Counted from the first letter of the stretch, positions 8,324 through 17,467 are shown. The stretch: DNA of 64,000 nt from an uncultured Bacilli bacterium (GCA_934095865.1 CAKOKU010000002.1:1-64000), one strand, 5' to 3'. Notes: generated by a model from the letters alone, not told the origin. Translations and numbers: made by a program.

Positions 8324-8378
8324 GTATTTCTTATGCGTTAAGGCTTTAAAATAGCCAATTTTAGACTGGTAAAAAAAT

Positions 8379-9011
8379 TTATTTGTCTTCACCGAGCATT
8401 GAGACAATAGCTTTAATTTTTCTTTTTACTCTTTGCATTGTGTTATCTATTACTTTTGGTGATTTAGAAAGAATGGTAGCAATCTCATTGTAGTCATATT
8501 CAGAAATCATTAATTCAAATACTTCTCGTTCAAAAGGTGAAAGTTTAGAACGGCAAGAATTTAAAAGTTCTTCAATATATTCTTGAGAAGCAATATTCAT
8601 TAAAGGATTAGATTTATTATCATCACCAATTAATTCTAGAAGAGCAGCATTTTTATCTTCATAAAAATAGTCAATGGAAAGACTATCTTGAGCAATTTTA
8701 TTTTTCTGGGTACTAGCTTTTTGAATTATACTGCGTAATTTACGTTCGACGCAGATAGTTATAAACGTGGCAAGACTAGCTTCTTTGGTTTCATCATAAT
8801 TATTTAGGGCATCAGCAAAACCAAGTAGTGCTTCTTGATAAAAGTCTTTATATTCAATATTTAGTTTATAGCAAGCTGGTGTGTACTTTTTAACGATTAA
8901 ATTTATTAAATATTGATATTTATTATATAATATGTCCTTTGCATCTTCACTTTCTTCTTGAACCATCCAAAGAAGTTCATTGTCATTAAATTCTTTATAA
9001 TTTTTTAACAT
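8379..9011 (-). CDS. sigH: Sigma-70 family RNA polymerase sigma factor, SigH-like
   Basis: Alternative sigma factor, 210 residues. Region 2 (about 30-90, with FYQEALLGFADALNNYDETK) and region 4 (about 150-205, with a helix-turn-helix) are present; region 1 and most of region 3 are absent. The position between rlmB and secE-nusG is the conserved place of sigH in Bacilli. The ATG overlaps the rlmB stop (TAATG). No sporulation genes are visible here, so its regulon cannot be guessed. Confidence 0.85.
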   Translation of the reverse strand: MLKNYKEFNDNELLWMVQEESEDAKDILYNKYQYLINLIVKKYTPACYKLNIEYKDFYQEALLGFADALNNYDETKEASLATFITICVERKLRSIIQKASTQKNKIAQDSLSIDYFYEDKNAALLELIGDDNKSNPLMNIASQEYIEELLNSCRSKLSPFEREVFELMISEYDYNEIATILSKSPKVIDNTMQRVKRKIKAIVSMLGEDK

Positions 9012-9694
9012 TAGCGAAATACGATGTCATATATTAGGATGGCTGCCGCTACGGAAGCATTAAGACTGTTGACATGTCCTTTCATTGGAAGTGATATTAT
9101 TTCATCACAGTTTTTGCGAACTAATCTAGAAAGGCCAAACCCTTCGCTGCCAATTACTAAAACGACTTTATCACTATAATCACACTTCTTACTAGAAATG
9201 CCATCGGCTTCAGCGCCATAAACAAAAAAGCCATTGTCTTTAAAATCATTAATTACATTTACTAAATTATTTACCATGGCAACTTTAACGTATTCTAGGG
9301 CTCCCGTTGATGTTTTCATAACAGTTTCATTAACATCTACACTGCGATCTTTTGGAATAATTATTGATTTAACTCCGGCGGCTTCACACGTACGAATGAT
9401 TGCCCCAAAATTATGGGGATCTTCTAAATGATCAAGAATTACTACAAGATTGTCATTGTACATTTCTTTATAATCAGAATATTCATAATCTTTTACAATA
9501 GCTAAAATGCCTTGGTGATTTCCTTTTACCATTTTATCTAGTGTATCTCTACTAACAGATTCATATTGAATTTTATTATCACGAATAGACTGCATTATTC
9601 TTTGGTCTTTCATATTATTAGTAATGTATATTTTTTTTATTTTTTCAGGATTATTCAAAACCTCGTTTAAAACATTTTTACCGTATACTTTCAT
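9011..9694 (-). CDS. rlmB: 23S rRNA 2'-O-methyltransferase, RlmB/TrmH family
   Basis: SPOUT-class methyltransferase. 227 residues from the ATG at 9692-9694, placed 9 nt after AAAGGAG (an upstream TTG lies within the spacer). The N-terminal substrate-binding domain begins KVYGKNVLNEVL. The SPOUT domain has DHLEDPHNFGAIIRTCEAAG, GSEGFGLSRLV and SLPMKGHVNSLNASVA. It overlaps mrnC by 17 bp. Confidence 0.93.
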   Translation of the reverse strand: MKVYGKNVLNEVLNNPEKIKKIYITNNMKDQRIMQSIRDNKIQYESVSRDTLDKMVKGNHQGILAIVKDYEYSDYKEMYNDNLVVILDHLEDPHNFGAIIRTCEAAGVKSIIIPKDRSVDVNETVMKTSTGALEYVKVAMVNNLVNVINDFKDNGFFVYGAEADGISSKKCDYSDKVVLVIGSEGFGLSRLVRKNCDEIISLPMKGHVNSLNASVAAAILIYDIVFR

Positions 9695-10049
9695 GATTAA
9701 CAACTCCTTTCATGATTTCTTCTATACGTTCTTGCTGATTATTATAATATAGGTAGCCAATTAAGCATTCAAAGCCTGTTGCAATGCGGTATGTTACTAT
9801 GTCAGCGTGTTTGGCTTTGCCGCCGTGGGCATTACGGCCCCATTTTATTATTTCTTCTTCGGCTTTAGTAAAAAAGTTAAGACTGCTAAGGTTTTCATAA
9901 ATTTTTCTTTGACTAACAGCGGAGACATAATTTAAGCTTTGATGCTGTAATTCTTTTAATTTACAAATGTTACTATCTATCAGGTATTTACGAACATAAA
10001 ATTCATAAATACAATCACCTATATATGCATATACTAAAGGATTTTTCAT
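9678..10049 (-). CDS. mrnC: Mini-ribonuclease III
   Basis: RNase III-like endonuclease without a dsRNA-binding domain, used in 23S rRNA maturation. About 123 residues from the ATG at 10047-10049; an in-frame TTG gives 6 more residues and no clear ribosome site favours either. The catalytic region has AYIGDCIYEFYVRKYLI near the start and AHGGKAKHADIVTYRIATGFECLIGYLYY near the C-terminus. First of mrnC-rlmB-sigH, as in Bacilli, but cysS is not adjacent. Confidence 0.9.
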   Translation of the reverse strand: MKNPLVYAYIGDCIYEFYVRKYLIDSNICKLKELQHQSLNYVSAVSQRKIYENLSSLNFFTKAEEEIIKWGRNAHGGKAKHADIVTYRIATGFECLIGYLYYNNQQERIEEIMKGVVNHESIR

Positions 10050-10084
10050 TTCTTCATCACGCTTCAAATATTATCATAGTTTTT

Positions 10085-10111
10085 AAAAAAAACCAAGTAA
10101 AACTTGATTTT
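10085..10111 (-). terminator. Terminator of lgt-trxB
   Basis: Minus strand hairpin ATCAAG/CTTGGT with flanking A6/T8 that extend the stem to about 12 bp, and a 5-nt loop, starting at the trxB stop codon. Confidence 0.85.
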
Positions 10112-11014
10112 TTAATTTAGGCTTTCACAAACATTTAAAGCAGCAACTGCCCCTTCTGCCATGGCAGTTATAATTTGATAATAATCTTTCTTGATATTAT
10201 CCCCAACGGCATAAAGCCCGGTAATTTTGGTTTCATACTTATTATTGACTTCTATATAACCATCTTTATCAAAGATTGGAAATTCTTGTAAATATTCAAT
10301 ATTAGGTTCGTAGCCAATATAAATAAATAAACCTGATACTTTTAATTCATAACTATAATTTTCTTTTAGTGATGTTACAGTAAGCCTTGATAAAGATTCA
10401 TTGCCGTTAATGGCATCAATCTTGGTGTTATATAATATTTCAATATTTTTTTTACTTTCTAATTTTTTTAATAATTCAGTATCTATTTTTAGATGGTCTT
10501 TTCTTACTAATAAGTTAATTTTATAAACAAAGTTGGATAGGTAAAGAGCTTCTTGGGCAGCAGAATAACCACTGCCGACTACGGCAACCGTAGTATTTTT
10601 GAAAAATGCTCCATCACAAACGGCACAATAGCTAATACCACGGCCTAAAAATTTTTCTTCATTCGGTAAATTTAATTTGCGTGCTTTGCGGCCAGAGGCA
10701 ATTATAACTTTCTTAGCTTGGTAAGTGTTGTTTTTGGTTATTACATTAAAAATGTCATTTTCTTTCGTGATTTTTTTTACACTTTCTAATTTATAAGGAA
10801 TGTTTAAATTAGTCAAATGTTCATTTAATTTATAGGATAAATCGGTTCCGCTTATTTCATTAAACCCGGGATAATTATCTATTTTATCAATATAATTAAT
10901 GATGCCACCAGGCATATTTTTTTCTAAACATAGTAAATGTAAATTGCTTCTTTTAGCATAAATACTTGCTGATATGCCAGCAGCCCCTAAGCCTATTATT
11001 ATTAAATCATACAT
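10112..11014 (-). CDS. trxB: Thioredoxin reductase-like FAD/NAD(P) oxidoreductase
   Basis: Flavoprotein, 300 residues. FAD motif GLGAAG near residue 8, redox-active CAVC (130-133), second nucleotide-binding GSGYSA (147-152) and the C-terminal VGD FAD motif are present. The segment that normally reads HRRxxxR for NADPH binding is LLVRKDHLK, lacking the last Arg, so the electron donor may differ. 23 bp after lgt, in one operon, and followed by a strong terminator. Confidence 0.88.
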   Translation of the reverse strand: MYDLIIIGLGAAGISASIYAKRSNLHLLCLEKNMPGGIINYIDKIDNYPGFNEISGTDLSYKLNEHLTNLNIPYKLESVKKITKENDIFNVITKNNTYQAKKVIIASGRKARKLNLPNEEKFLGRGISYCAVCDGAFFKNTTVAVVGSGYSAAQEALYLSNFVYKINLLVRKDHLKIDTELLKKLESKKNIEILYNTKIDAINGNESLSRLTVTSLKENYSYELKVSGLFIYIGYEPNIEYLQEFPIFDKDGYIEVNNKYETKITGLYAVGDNIKKDYYQIITAMAEGAVAALNVCESLN

Positions 11015-11037
11015 TGTTATCTGCCTCTTTATTTTTA

Positions 11038-11850
11038 TTAAAATCTAATTTCTTTTTGCTCTTTGGAATTATATAAATCTTCGTATTTTCCTTTACGGCT
11101 GTTTATCATAAGCCATAAAAGGCCGACTACTATCATAATTACTGATACTATTTGAGCTACCTTAAAACTGCCAAACATTAGAGAGTCGGTACGCATTCCT
11201 TCAATATAGAAACGACCTATACCATACCATACTAAATAGAAAGCGGTCAAAGTTCCTATTTTTGTTTTCTTATTGTGTCTTATAAAAAGCATAATAATAA
11301 AGCCTAAAAAACACCAGAGTGATTCATAAAAGAAGGTTGGTTCATAGTAAATACCATTTATTTTCATCCCATCAATTATAAAACTGGGAATATGTTTATT
11401 TTGAAGTGCTACTAAAGTTGTTTGAGGGCCATGAGCCTCACTATTAAAGAAGTTTCCCCAACGACCAATACTTTGAGCTAAAATTAAAGATGGGCAAATA
11501 AAATCAGTTGCTCTTGGTAAAAAGACATCATACTTTTTACAATATAAATACATTGTTATTAACCCAGCAATTAAGCCACCATGAATGGCAAGACCGCCTT
11601 CCCAAACATATAAAATAGAAATAGGATTATCAGCGTAAGCATTCCAATTGAATATAACGTAATATAAACGGGCCCCAATGATTCCAAATACTAAGCAGTA
11701 AAAGAAAAGATTAAATAGAAAATCAGTATTAAAATTAAATTTTTTTGCCTCTCTTTTTGCTATAATGTAACCTATAATCACTCCTATTAAAATTAAAACT
11801 GAATACCATCTTAATTCAAAGTTTCCTATTGTCGTAATCACTGGATTCAT
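11038..11850 (-). CDS. lgt: Prolipoprotein diacylglyceryl transferase
   Basis: Integral membrane enzyme that moves diacylglycerol from phosphatidylglycerol to the cysteine of lipoprotein precursors. 270 residues with about seven membrane helices. The start FELRWYSVLILIGVIIGY, the HGGLIAG segment and the signature GRWGNFFNSEAHG are clear. First gene of lgt-trxB with its own promoter upstream. Its presence implies lipoproteins and an active envelope. Confidence 0.96.
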   Translation of the reverse strand: MNPVITTIGNFELRWYSVLILIGVIIGYIIAKREAKKFNFNTDFLFNLFFYCLVFGIIGARLYYVIFNWNAYADNPISILYVWEGGLAIHGGLIAGLITMYLYCKKYDVFLPRATDFICPSLILAQSIGRWGNFFNSEAHGPQTTLVALQNKHIPSFIIDGMKINGIYYEPTFFYESLWCFLGFIIMLFIRHNKKTKIGTLTAFYLVWYGIGRFYIEGMRTDSLMFGSFKVAQIVSVIMIVVGLLWLMINSRKGKYEDLYNSKEQKEIRF

Positions 11851-11878
11851 AGTTTCACCATATTCCTTTTCTTATTTT

Positions 11879-11906
11879 ATTTTAACAAATTTAATTTTAT
11901 AGTCAA
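11879..11906 (-). promoter_or_regulatory. Promoter of lgt-trxB
   Basis: TTGACT (11901-11906), 16 bp, TAAAAT (11879-11884) on the minus strand, preceded by TGT (extended -10). Confidence 0.6.
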
Positions 11907-11982
11907 TATTTTCTAATGATTGATAAAATTTAAGGATGTTTATTAATTATGCTTTTAATGACATTGGCCGTTGCTTTATTAG

Positions 11983-12010
11983 AAAAAAGATAGCCTCTGA
12001 AACTATCTTT
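11983..12010 (-). terminator. Terminator of uvrA
   Basis: Perfect AAAGATAG/CTATCTTT stem (12003-12010 with 11986-11993), 9-nt loop and T-tract on the minus strand, 12 bp after the uvrA stop. Confidence 0.88.
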
Positions 12011-12021
12011 AAAAAAGTATT

Positions 12022-14847
12022 TTATTTATTTTTAACTAAATATTTTTTTAAATATTGACCAGTATATGATTTTGGATTAGCTGCTATTTCTTCCGGAGTA
12101 CCAGTAGCAACGATCATACCACCACCACTACCACCTTCAGGTCCTAAATCGATTATATAATCAGCTACTTTGATAACGTCAAGATTGTGTTCGATGACAA
12201 CAACAGTATCTCCATTATCAACTATTCTTTGTAAGATTACTAATAATTTTTTGATGTCATCAATATGAAGTCCGGTTGTTGGTTCATCTAAGATAAATAA
12301 ACTTTTACCAGTTGGCTTCTTTTGAAGTTCTTTAGCTAATTTTACACGGCCGGCTTCACCACCAGATAGTGTAGGAGCTCCTTGGCCTAGTTCAACGTAA
12401 GAAAGGCCAACATCCATCATGATATCTAAAGTATTTTTAATTTTAGGAACATTACTAAAAAACTCTTGAGCTTCTTCAACACGCATTTTTAAAATATCAG
12501 CTATGTTTTTGCCTTTATATTTTATACTTAAAGTATCTTTATTATATCTTGTACCATGACAAACTTCACAAGGAACATAGACATCAGGAAGAAAATGCAT
12601 TTCAATTTTTTTGACGCCATCACCATAACAAGCTTCACAACGACCACCCTTAACATTAAATGAGAAACGACCTTTATCAAAGCCTCTTATTTTAGCTTCT
12701 TTAGTTTCCGAAAGAAGATTACGAATATCATCAAATAAGCCAACATAAGTAGCAGGATTACTTCTTGGAGTTCTACCAATTGGATCTTGTGAAATCTGAA
12801 CTACTTTATCAATTTCATTTATACCCTTAATTTTTTTACATTTACCAGGAAAAACTTTTGATTTAGGATAAATATTTTTAAAAACTGATTTATAAAGAAT
12901 CTCGTTAACTAATGATGATTTACCAGAGCCAGATACGCCAGTAACGCAGATAAATTTGCCTAAAGGGAATTTTACGTCAATATTTTGCAAGTTATGTTCA
13001 GTTGCACCAATAACTTCTAAGTATTTACCATTTCCAGGTCGTCTATTTTGAGGGACTGCAATAAATTCTTTACCAGATAAATATCTGCCGGTTAAGCTGT
13101 TAGGATTCGCCATAACTTCTTGGGGAGTTCCACAGGCCATTACTTGACCGCCTTCTTTACCAGCACGAGGACCAATATCAACTAGATAATCACTAGCAAG
13201 CATTGTGTCCTCATCATGTTCAACAACTATTAAAGTGTTACCTAAATTTACCATTTCTTTTAAGGAATTAATTAACTTATCATTATCACGTTGATGAAGG
13301 CCAATACTTGGTTCGTCAAGAACATAAAGAACACCGCTTAGCTTACTACCAATTTGAGTTGCCAAACGAATTCTTTGTAACTCGCCACCAGATAAAGTTC
13401 CAGCCATTCTATCTAAAGTTAAGTAATCTAAACCAACATTCGTTAAAAATTCTAGGCGATTAATTATTTCTTTGGTAATTAAATGACTTATTTCTTGTTG
13501 TTCTTTAGTTAATTTTAAATTTTTAATAAATTCTAACAAGCCCGAAACACTCATTTGAGTCATTTCATAAATATTTTTTTTATTAATAAAGACATTTAAT
13601 ACGCCTTCTTTTAAACGAGCACCTTTACATACGGGACAAGTAAGTTCCATCATATAGTTATCTAACCATTCTCTTATCCAACTTGATGAAGTTTCAATGT
13701 AGCGACGTTCTAGGTTGGTAATGATTCCTTCATAATAATCTGTTGTAAATCGTTTATTACCATTTTTAGCGGTATATTCAAATTTTAGAGGTTCATCACT
13801 TCCATATAAAAGAATTTTCTTTTCTTTCTTAGTTAACTCTTTAAAGGGTTTATCCATATCAATATGATAGTAATCACACGCAGTTTTTACATTTGTATAA
13901 AAAATATTAGAATCATCTTTTAAGGTTTGGATTGCTCCTTCATTAATAGATAGACTTTTATCTGGAATTAATAAATCTTCACTAATGGCGGTTTTAAAAC
14001 CAAGTCCTTTACATTCTGGACAAGCGCCAAAGGGAGCATTAAAAGAAAACATTCGAGGTTCTAAATCTGGTAGGGAGTAATTACATTCAATACAAGCGAA
14101 TTTTTCACTCCACAAAATTTCTTCTTCCCTATTGACACAAATTAAGACCATACCATCGGCTAATTTAGTAGAAGCTTCAATTGCTTCGAAAATACGAGAA
14201 CGCTCATCGGGACTAAGCACAATGCGATCAACAACAACTTCGATTGTGTCTTTAATATTTTTTTCTAAAGTTATTTCTTCGTCTAAAGTATAGTTTTGAC
14301 CATTAACTCGTACTCTAGTATATCCTTGCTTTTTTAAATCATCAAAAATATCTTTATGCATACCCTTTTCGCCACGAACAACGGGAGCCATTATTTCTAG
14401 CTTAGTACCAACAGGCATCGCCATTACCTTATTAGTCATCTCTTCAATACTTTGATGAACAATTGGAGTATGATGATTTGGACAATACGGAGTTCCTATT
14501 CTGGCATACAGTAGTTTTAAATAATCGTAAATTTCAGTAACTGTACCAACTGTACTTCTGGGATTATTGTTAGTAGTTTTTTGATCGATGGCAATACTTG
14601 GACTTAAGCCTTCAATTGAGTCGACATCTGGTTTTTCACTGCCACCAAGAAATTGACGGGCATAACTAGATAAACTTTCTACAAAACGTCTTTGACCCTC
14701 GGCATAAATAGTATCAAAAGCTAGTGATGATTTGCCAGAGCCAGATACGCCAGTCATAACAATTAGTGAATTTTTTGGCAATTCTAAATCTATATTTTTT
14801 AGATTGTTTTCTCTAGCGCCTCTAATTATTATTTTATCATTTTTCAT
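12022..14847 (-). CDS. uvrA: Excinuclease ABC subunit A
   Basis: DNA-damage recognition ATPase of nucleotide excision repair, 941 residues, full length. Two ABC ATPase halves: Walker A GVSGSGKSS near residue 32 and again near 640, ABC signatures LSGGE in both halves, and zinc-module cysteines (CIEC...CPEC in the first half; CEAC...CEVC in the second). It lies 64 bp after a radical SAM gene. The usual neighbour uvrB is about 6.4 kb away in a separate operon. Confidence 0.98.
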   Translation of the reverse strand: MKNDKIIIRGARENNLKNIDLELPKNSLIVMTGVSGSGKSSLAFDTIYAEGQRRFVESLSSYARQFLGGSEKPDVDSIEGLSPSIAIDQKTTNNNPRSTVGTVTEIYDYLKLLYARIGTPYCPNHHTPIVHQSIEEMTNKVMAMPVGTKLEIMAPVVRGEKGMHKDIFDDLKKQGYTRVRVNGQNYTLDEEITLEKNIKDTIEVVVDRIVLSPDERSRIFEAIEASTKLADGMVLICVNREEEILWSEKFACIECNYSLPDLEPRMFSFNAPFGACPECKGLGFKTAISEDLLIPDKSLSINEGAIQTLKDDSNIFYTNVKTACDYYHIDMDKPFKELTKKEKKILLYGSDEPLKFEYTAKNGNKRFTTDYYEGIITNLERRYIETSSSWIREWLDNYMMELTCPVCKGARLKEGVLNVFINKKNIYEMTQMSVSGLLEFIKNLKLTKEQQEISHLITKEIINRLEFLTNVGLDYLTLDRMAGTLSGGELQRIRLATQIGSKLSGVLYVLDEPSIGLHQRDNDKLINSLKEMVNLGNTLIVVEHDEDTMLASDYLVDIGPRAGKEGGQVMACGTPQEVMANPNSLTGRYLSGKEFIAVPQNRRPGNGKYLEVIGATEHNLQNIDVKFPLGKFICVTGVSGSGKSSLVNEILYKSVFKNIYPKSKVFPGKCKKIKGINEIDKVVQISQDPIGRTPRSNPATYVGLFDDIRNLLSETKEAKIRGFDKGRFSFNVKGGRCEACYGDGVKKIEMHFLPDVYVPCEVCHGTRYNKDTLSIKYKGKNIADILKMRVEEAQEFFSNVPKIKNTLDIMMDVGLSYVELGQGAPTLSGGEAGRVKLAKELQKKPTGKSLFILDEPTTGLHIDDIKKLLVILQRIVDNGDTVVVIEHNLDVIKVADYIIDLGPEGGSGGGMIVATGTPEEIAANPKSYTGQYLKKYLVKNK

Positions 14848-14911
14848 TATTGATCATTCCCTTTCTTATTTTTAAATAATTTTTTTGATTTAATCATAAG
14901 ATGAGTGATTT

Positions 14912-15733
14912 TTATTTTTTAACCATGACTTTAATTCTATCATAAAAGTTACAGTGTTGGCATAGTGGATTAATCTTTTTATTGTTTTTAAAACCATTTA
15001 GCATAGCTTTGGAGGCAGGATTTTCTAAAATTATTTCTATATCATCTTCAAAAATATTTCCTAACTTTAATTGGCCATTATAATCTAGACAACAGGGAAC
15101 AATATCTCCATTTACTAAGACGCCAATATGGGTTCGTAGGGCCATACAGCTGCCAGTTTCTTCACAATAATCATTATTTAGATTTGGCCAAACAAAAGGA
15201 ACTTCTTTATCAATAAACATTCTTTCTTTAATTTTATTATTACCATTTAATGATATTTTATAATAACTTTCTAGATATTCTAAAATTTTACTTTGCTTAG
15301 CTTGTTCATTCCAAAGGCGGTAGACCACGATTGTTCCTTTTTGATGTAGTTTATCCGCAGTCATTAAAACCTTATTTAAATAAGAAGCGATTTGTTCATC
15401 TTTAGTAATAGCTTGTAGAGAAATATTTATTTGATGAATATTTTCATTATCTGCAACTTTATCTATTAGATAGCCATTAGTGGTTATATTTACTTTAAAT
15501 TTTTTACTAGCATAATCTATCATTTCGTTTATCTTGTGATGAATTAGTGGTTCGCCCATGAGATGAAAATATAAATAATCAGTAAAGTTTTCTAATTTTG
15601 ATAAAATAACTTTGAAATTAGCAATCGACATCTCTTCTTTTGGTCTAGTATTTCCTGGACAAAACGCACAACTTAAATTACAAATATTAGTAATTTCCAA
15701 ATATACTTTTTTAAAGCGCTTTTTATTACTCAT
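14912..15733 (-). CDS. Radical SAM/SPASM-like enzyme, substrate unknown
   Basis: 273 residues. The CxxxCxxC cluster motif (C18, C22, C25) binds the 4Fe-4S centre that cleaves S-adenosylmethionine. A TIM-barrel-like core follows (MGEPLIH, ITTNGYLID), then C-terminal cysteines (GDIVPCCLDYNGQLKLGNI and NPLCQHCNF) that look like a SPASM-type auxiliary cluster. Its start overlaps the end of the upstream 195-residue gene by 8 bp. Such enzymes modify peptides or small molecules; no precursor peptide was recognised nearby. Confidence 0.85.
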   Translation of the reverse strand: MSNKKRFKKVYLEITNICNLSCAFCPGNTRPKEEMSIANFKVILSKLENFTDYLYFHLMGEPLIHHKINEMIDYASKKFKVNITTNGYLIDKVADNENIHQINISLQAITKDEQIASYLNKVLMTADKLHQKGTIVVYRLWNEQAKQSKILEYLESYYKISLNGNNKIKERMFIDKEVPFVWPNLNNDYCEETGSCMALRTHIGVLVNGDIVPCCLDYNGQLKLGNIFEDDIEIILENPASKAMLNGFKNNKKINPLCQHCNFYDRIKVMVKK

Positions 15734-16310
15734 GGCGATTTAAACTTTTTTTCATAGCCGGAGTTAGGCCTAATAATACAGCAAAGTTTTGCATAATAAC
15801 TTCATTAATATTTTTGATTCTTTCAGCTTGAGCTTTTGATTGTTGAATTAAACTTCTTTGTTTAAATTCATCTAGATAACTAGAGAAGGCTGCCTGCAAC
15901 GATTCTATATCAGATTCTGATAGTGATTGAGGTTTATTATTTAATTGTTGACTACTATAAAGAGCCATAAACATTTTGCACACCATCTTAAGACTATCAT
16001 AATCGTTAGTGCAATAATCATAAACATATGTACCATCAACACCTGTCATTGGTTGTACTAATACTTCTGGTCGGTCCTCTAAGAAATATTTTAAAATACT
16101 CTGATAACTAAGGAATGCTTTATCTAGTGTCTGAATTTTTGCATATTCTTCTAAATCATAGACAACGTCCATTTTATTTGCACGTTTTTTATTTGCACGC
16201 ATCAACATATCATCAACTAAAACCGTTCTTTTAGATTTCACTGTATTTAAAAGCTCTGTTCCTTGGCTTTTTAATAATTGTTTTTCTTCTTCATTTAGTG
16301 TCATTAACAT
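15726..16310 (-). CDS. Conserved-looking protein of unknown function upstream of radical SAM
   Basis: About 194 residues, soluble, mostly helical and charged, no signal peptide or membrane segment. I do not recognise a family. Three in-frame ATGs cluster at the start (16322, 16310, 16304); a GGGTGG ribosome site favours one of the last two. It overlaps the radical SAM gene by 8 bp, so the two are probably made together and may act together. A TACAAT -10-like box lies just upstream. Confidence 0.75.
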   Translation of the reverse strand: MLMTLNEEEKQLLKSQGTELLNTVKSKRTVLVDDMLMRANKKRANKMDVVYDLEEYAKIQTLDKAFLSYQSILKYFLEDRPEVLVQPMTGVDGTYVYDYCTNDYDSLKMVCKMFMALYSSQQLNNKPQSLSESDIESLQAAFSSYLDEFKQRSLIQQSKAQAERIKNINEVIMQNFAVLLGLTPAMKKSLNRHE

Positions 16311-16456
16311 AAAACCACCCATTTCTAGTTAGCTATTGTAACACAATATATATAAAAGAAGGAAATTTTTTTACAATAAAGATAAAAAGAATTTTTAGAA
16401 TTATTAAACACCATTTAAAATAGATTAAAAGATAAGAATTTTTGAGCAGCTTAGAG

Positions 16457-16504
16457 ATAATTGTAAATAATATTTTTTTGGAATGAGATAAGATTTACAA
16501 TTAT
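16457..16504. promoter_or_regulatory. Perfect 12-bp inverted repeat, candidate operator
   Basis: ATAATTGTAAAT (16457-16468) and its exact reverse complement (16493-16504) are separated by 24 bp (36 bp centre to centre). The right arm covers the -35 box of the XRE gene. This would suit dimeric repressor binding and DNA looping in the divergent intergenic region. Confidence 0.55.
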
Positions 16505-16522
16505 TTTTGTTTATATTATAAT
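16494..16522 (+). promoter_or_regulatory. Promoter of XRE regulator gene
   Basis: TTTACA (16494-16499), 17 bp, TATAAT (16517-16522), 25 bp before the start codon. Confidence 0.7.
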
Positions 16523-16546
16523 ATAGATAGAAATGGTAGGTTAGTA

Positions 16547-16882
16547 ATGAATAATATTAAAAAAATTAGAATTAAAAGAAAAATTACCCAAGTTGATTTG
16601 GCTAATGTTATAAATGTTAAGCAAGAAACAATCAGTGCTTATGAATCAGGAAAAGCGCAACCAAGTTGTGAGTCACTAATTAAAATTGCTGATTATTTAA
16701 ATACTTCTTGTGATTATTTACTTGGTCGTATTGAAGATGATTCCCCTCTTACAGGTTATAATATTAAAAGTATGAATCCAAAAACATATAAAATGATAAA
16801 TAATTTTCTTATGTTAAAAGACCGTGAAAAAGATGAATGTCTTTGGTATAGTGAAGCAATTAGAAAAAGAGATTTGAAATAA
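16547..16882 (+). CDS. XRE-family transcriptional regulator
   Basis: 111 residues. The N-terminal Cro/CI-type helix-turn-helix spans about 5-60 (RIKRKITQVDLANVINVKQ, then SAYESGKAQPS and DYLNTSCDYLLGR). The C-terminal 45 residues are helical and of unknown role. It is divergent from the 15726-16310 gene, and a perfect inverted repeat overlaps its promoter, which suggests autoregulation and possibly control of the divergent gene. Confidence 0.88.
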   Translation: MNNIKKIRIKRKITQVDLANVINVKQETISAYESGKAQPSCESLIKIADYLNTSCDYLLGRIEDDSPLTGYNIKSMNPKTYKMINNFLMLKDREKDECLWYSEAIRKRDLK

Positions 16883-16940
16883 TATAAATGATAGTAAAAT
16901 TTGTAATTTAATAAGCTTATTAAAAAATTATTATGATTAC

Positions 16941-16971
16941 AAAAAATACTATCTTTTTTAATTAAGATAGT
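16941..16971 (-). terminator. Terminator of the TspO gene
   Basis: ACTATCTT/AAGATAGT 8-bp stem on the minus strand (16964-16971 with 16948-16955) followed by ATTTTTT. The stop codon of the gene lies in the loop. Confidence 0.85.
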
Positions 16972-17467
16972 AAATTGAGAAGTTTAAGATGGCTGCAATA
17001 AGGAGCCAAATGATATATGGTATTTGTAAGTAAGCTGCTAGTGGTTTTAATTTATAGAACTTTATTATCATGATGATTACAAGCACTATTAAGAATAAAA
17101 TCCAGAAGAAGGAGAATAAACGCCAGCCAAAGCGGAAAAAGAATAAACTCCACAAACTATTAAATAATAGTTGGGCTAGATAGATAAAGCACGCTCTTTT
17201 TTTAAATTTTTTATCAGTCTTGTTACAACATATTAAATAGGAAGATACACCCATTAAAATATATAATATTGTCCACACGATTGGAAAGACTATTGGCGGT
17301 GGGGCAAAAAAAGGCTTTTTTAAAGATTTAAAGCTACTCATGTTACCACCAAGTAATGATCCAATAATACCTGCTACAAGGGCAAAGCCAATAAATAATA
17401 TTAACATTTTATAATTAACTTTTTCTTGATTTAAAGTTCTCTTGTTATCTTTTTTATCTGTTTCCAT
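16958..17467 (-). CDS. TspO/MBR family membrane protein
   Basis: 169 residues from the ATG at 17465-17467, which follows a GGTGA ribosome site; an earlier start is less likely. A charged N-terminal stretch is followed by five hydrophobic helices. Family features are KKPFFAPPPIVFPIVWTILY near residue 50-70 and NSLWSLFFFRFGW near 103. Family members bind porphyrins or other tetrapyrroles; role here unknown. Downstream of the SDR gene (83 bp), same strand. Confidence 0.88.
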   Translation of the reverse strand: METDKKDNKRTLNQEKVNYKMLILFIGFALVAGIIGSLLGGNMSSFKSLKKPFFAPPPIVFPIVWTILYILMGVSSYLICCNKTDKKFKKRACFIYLAQLLFNSLWSLFFFRFGWRLFSFFWILFLIVLVIIMIIKFYKLKPLAAYLQIPYIIWLLIAAILNFSIYYLN

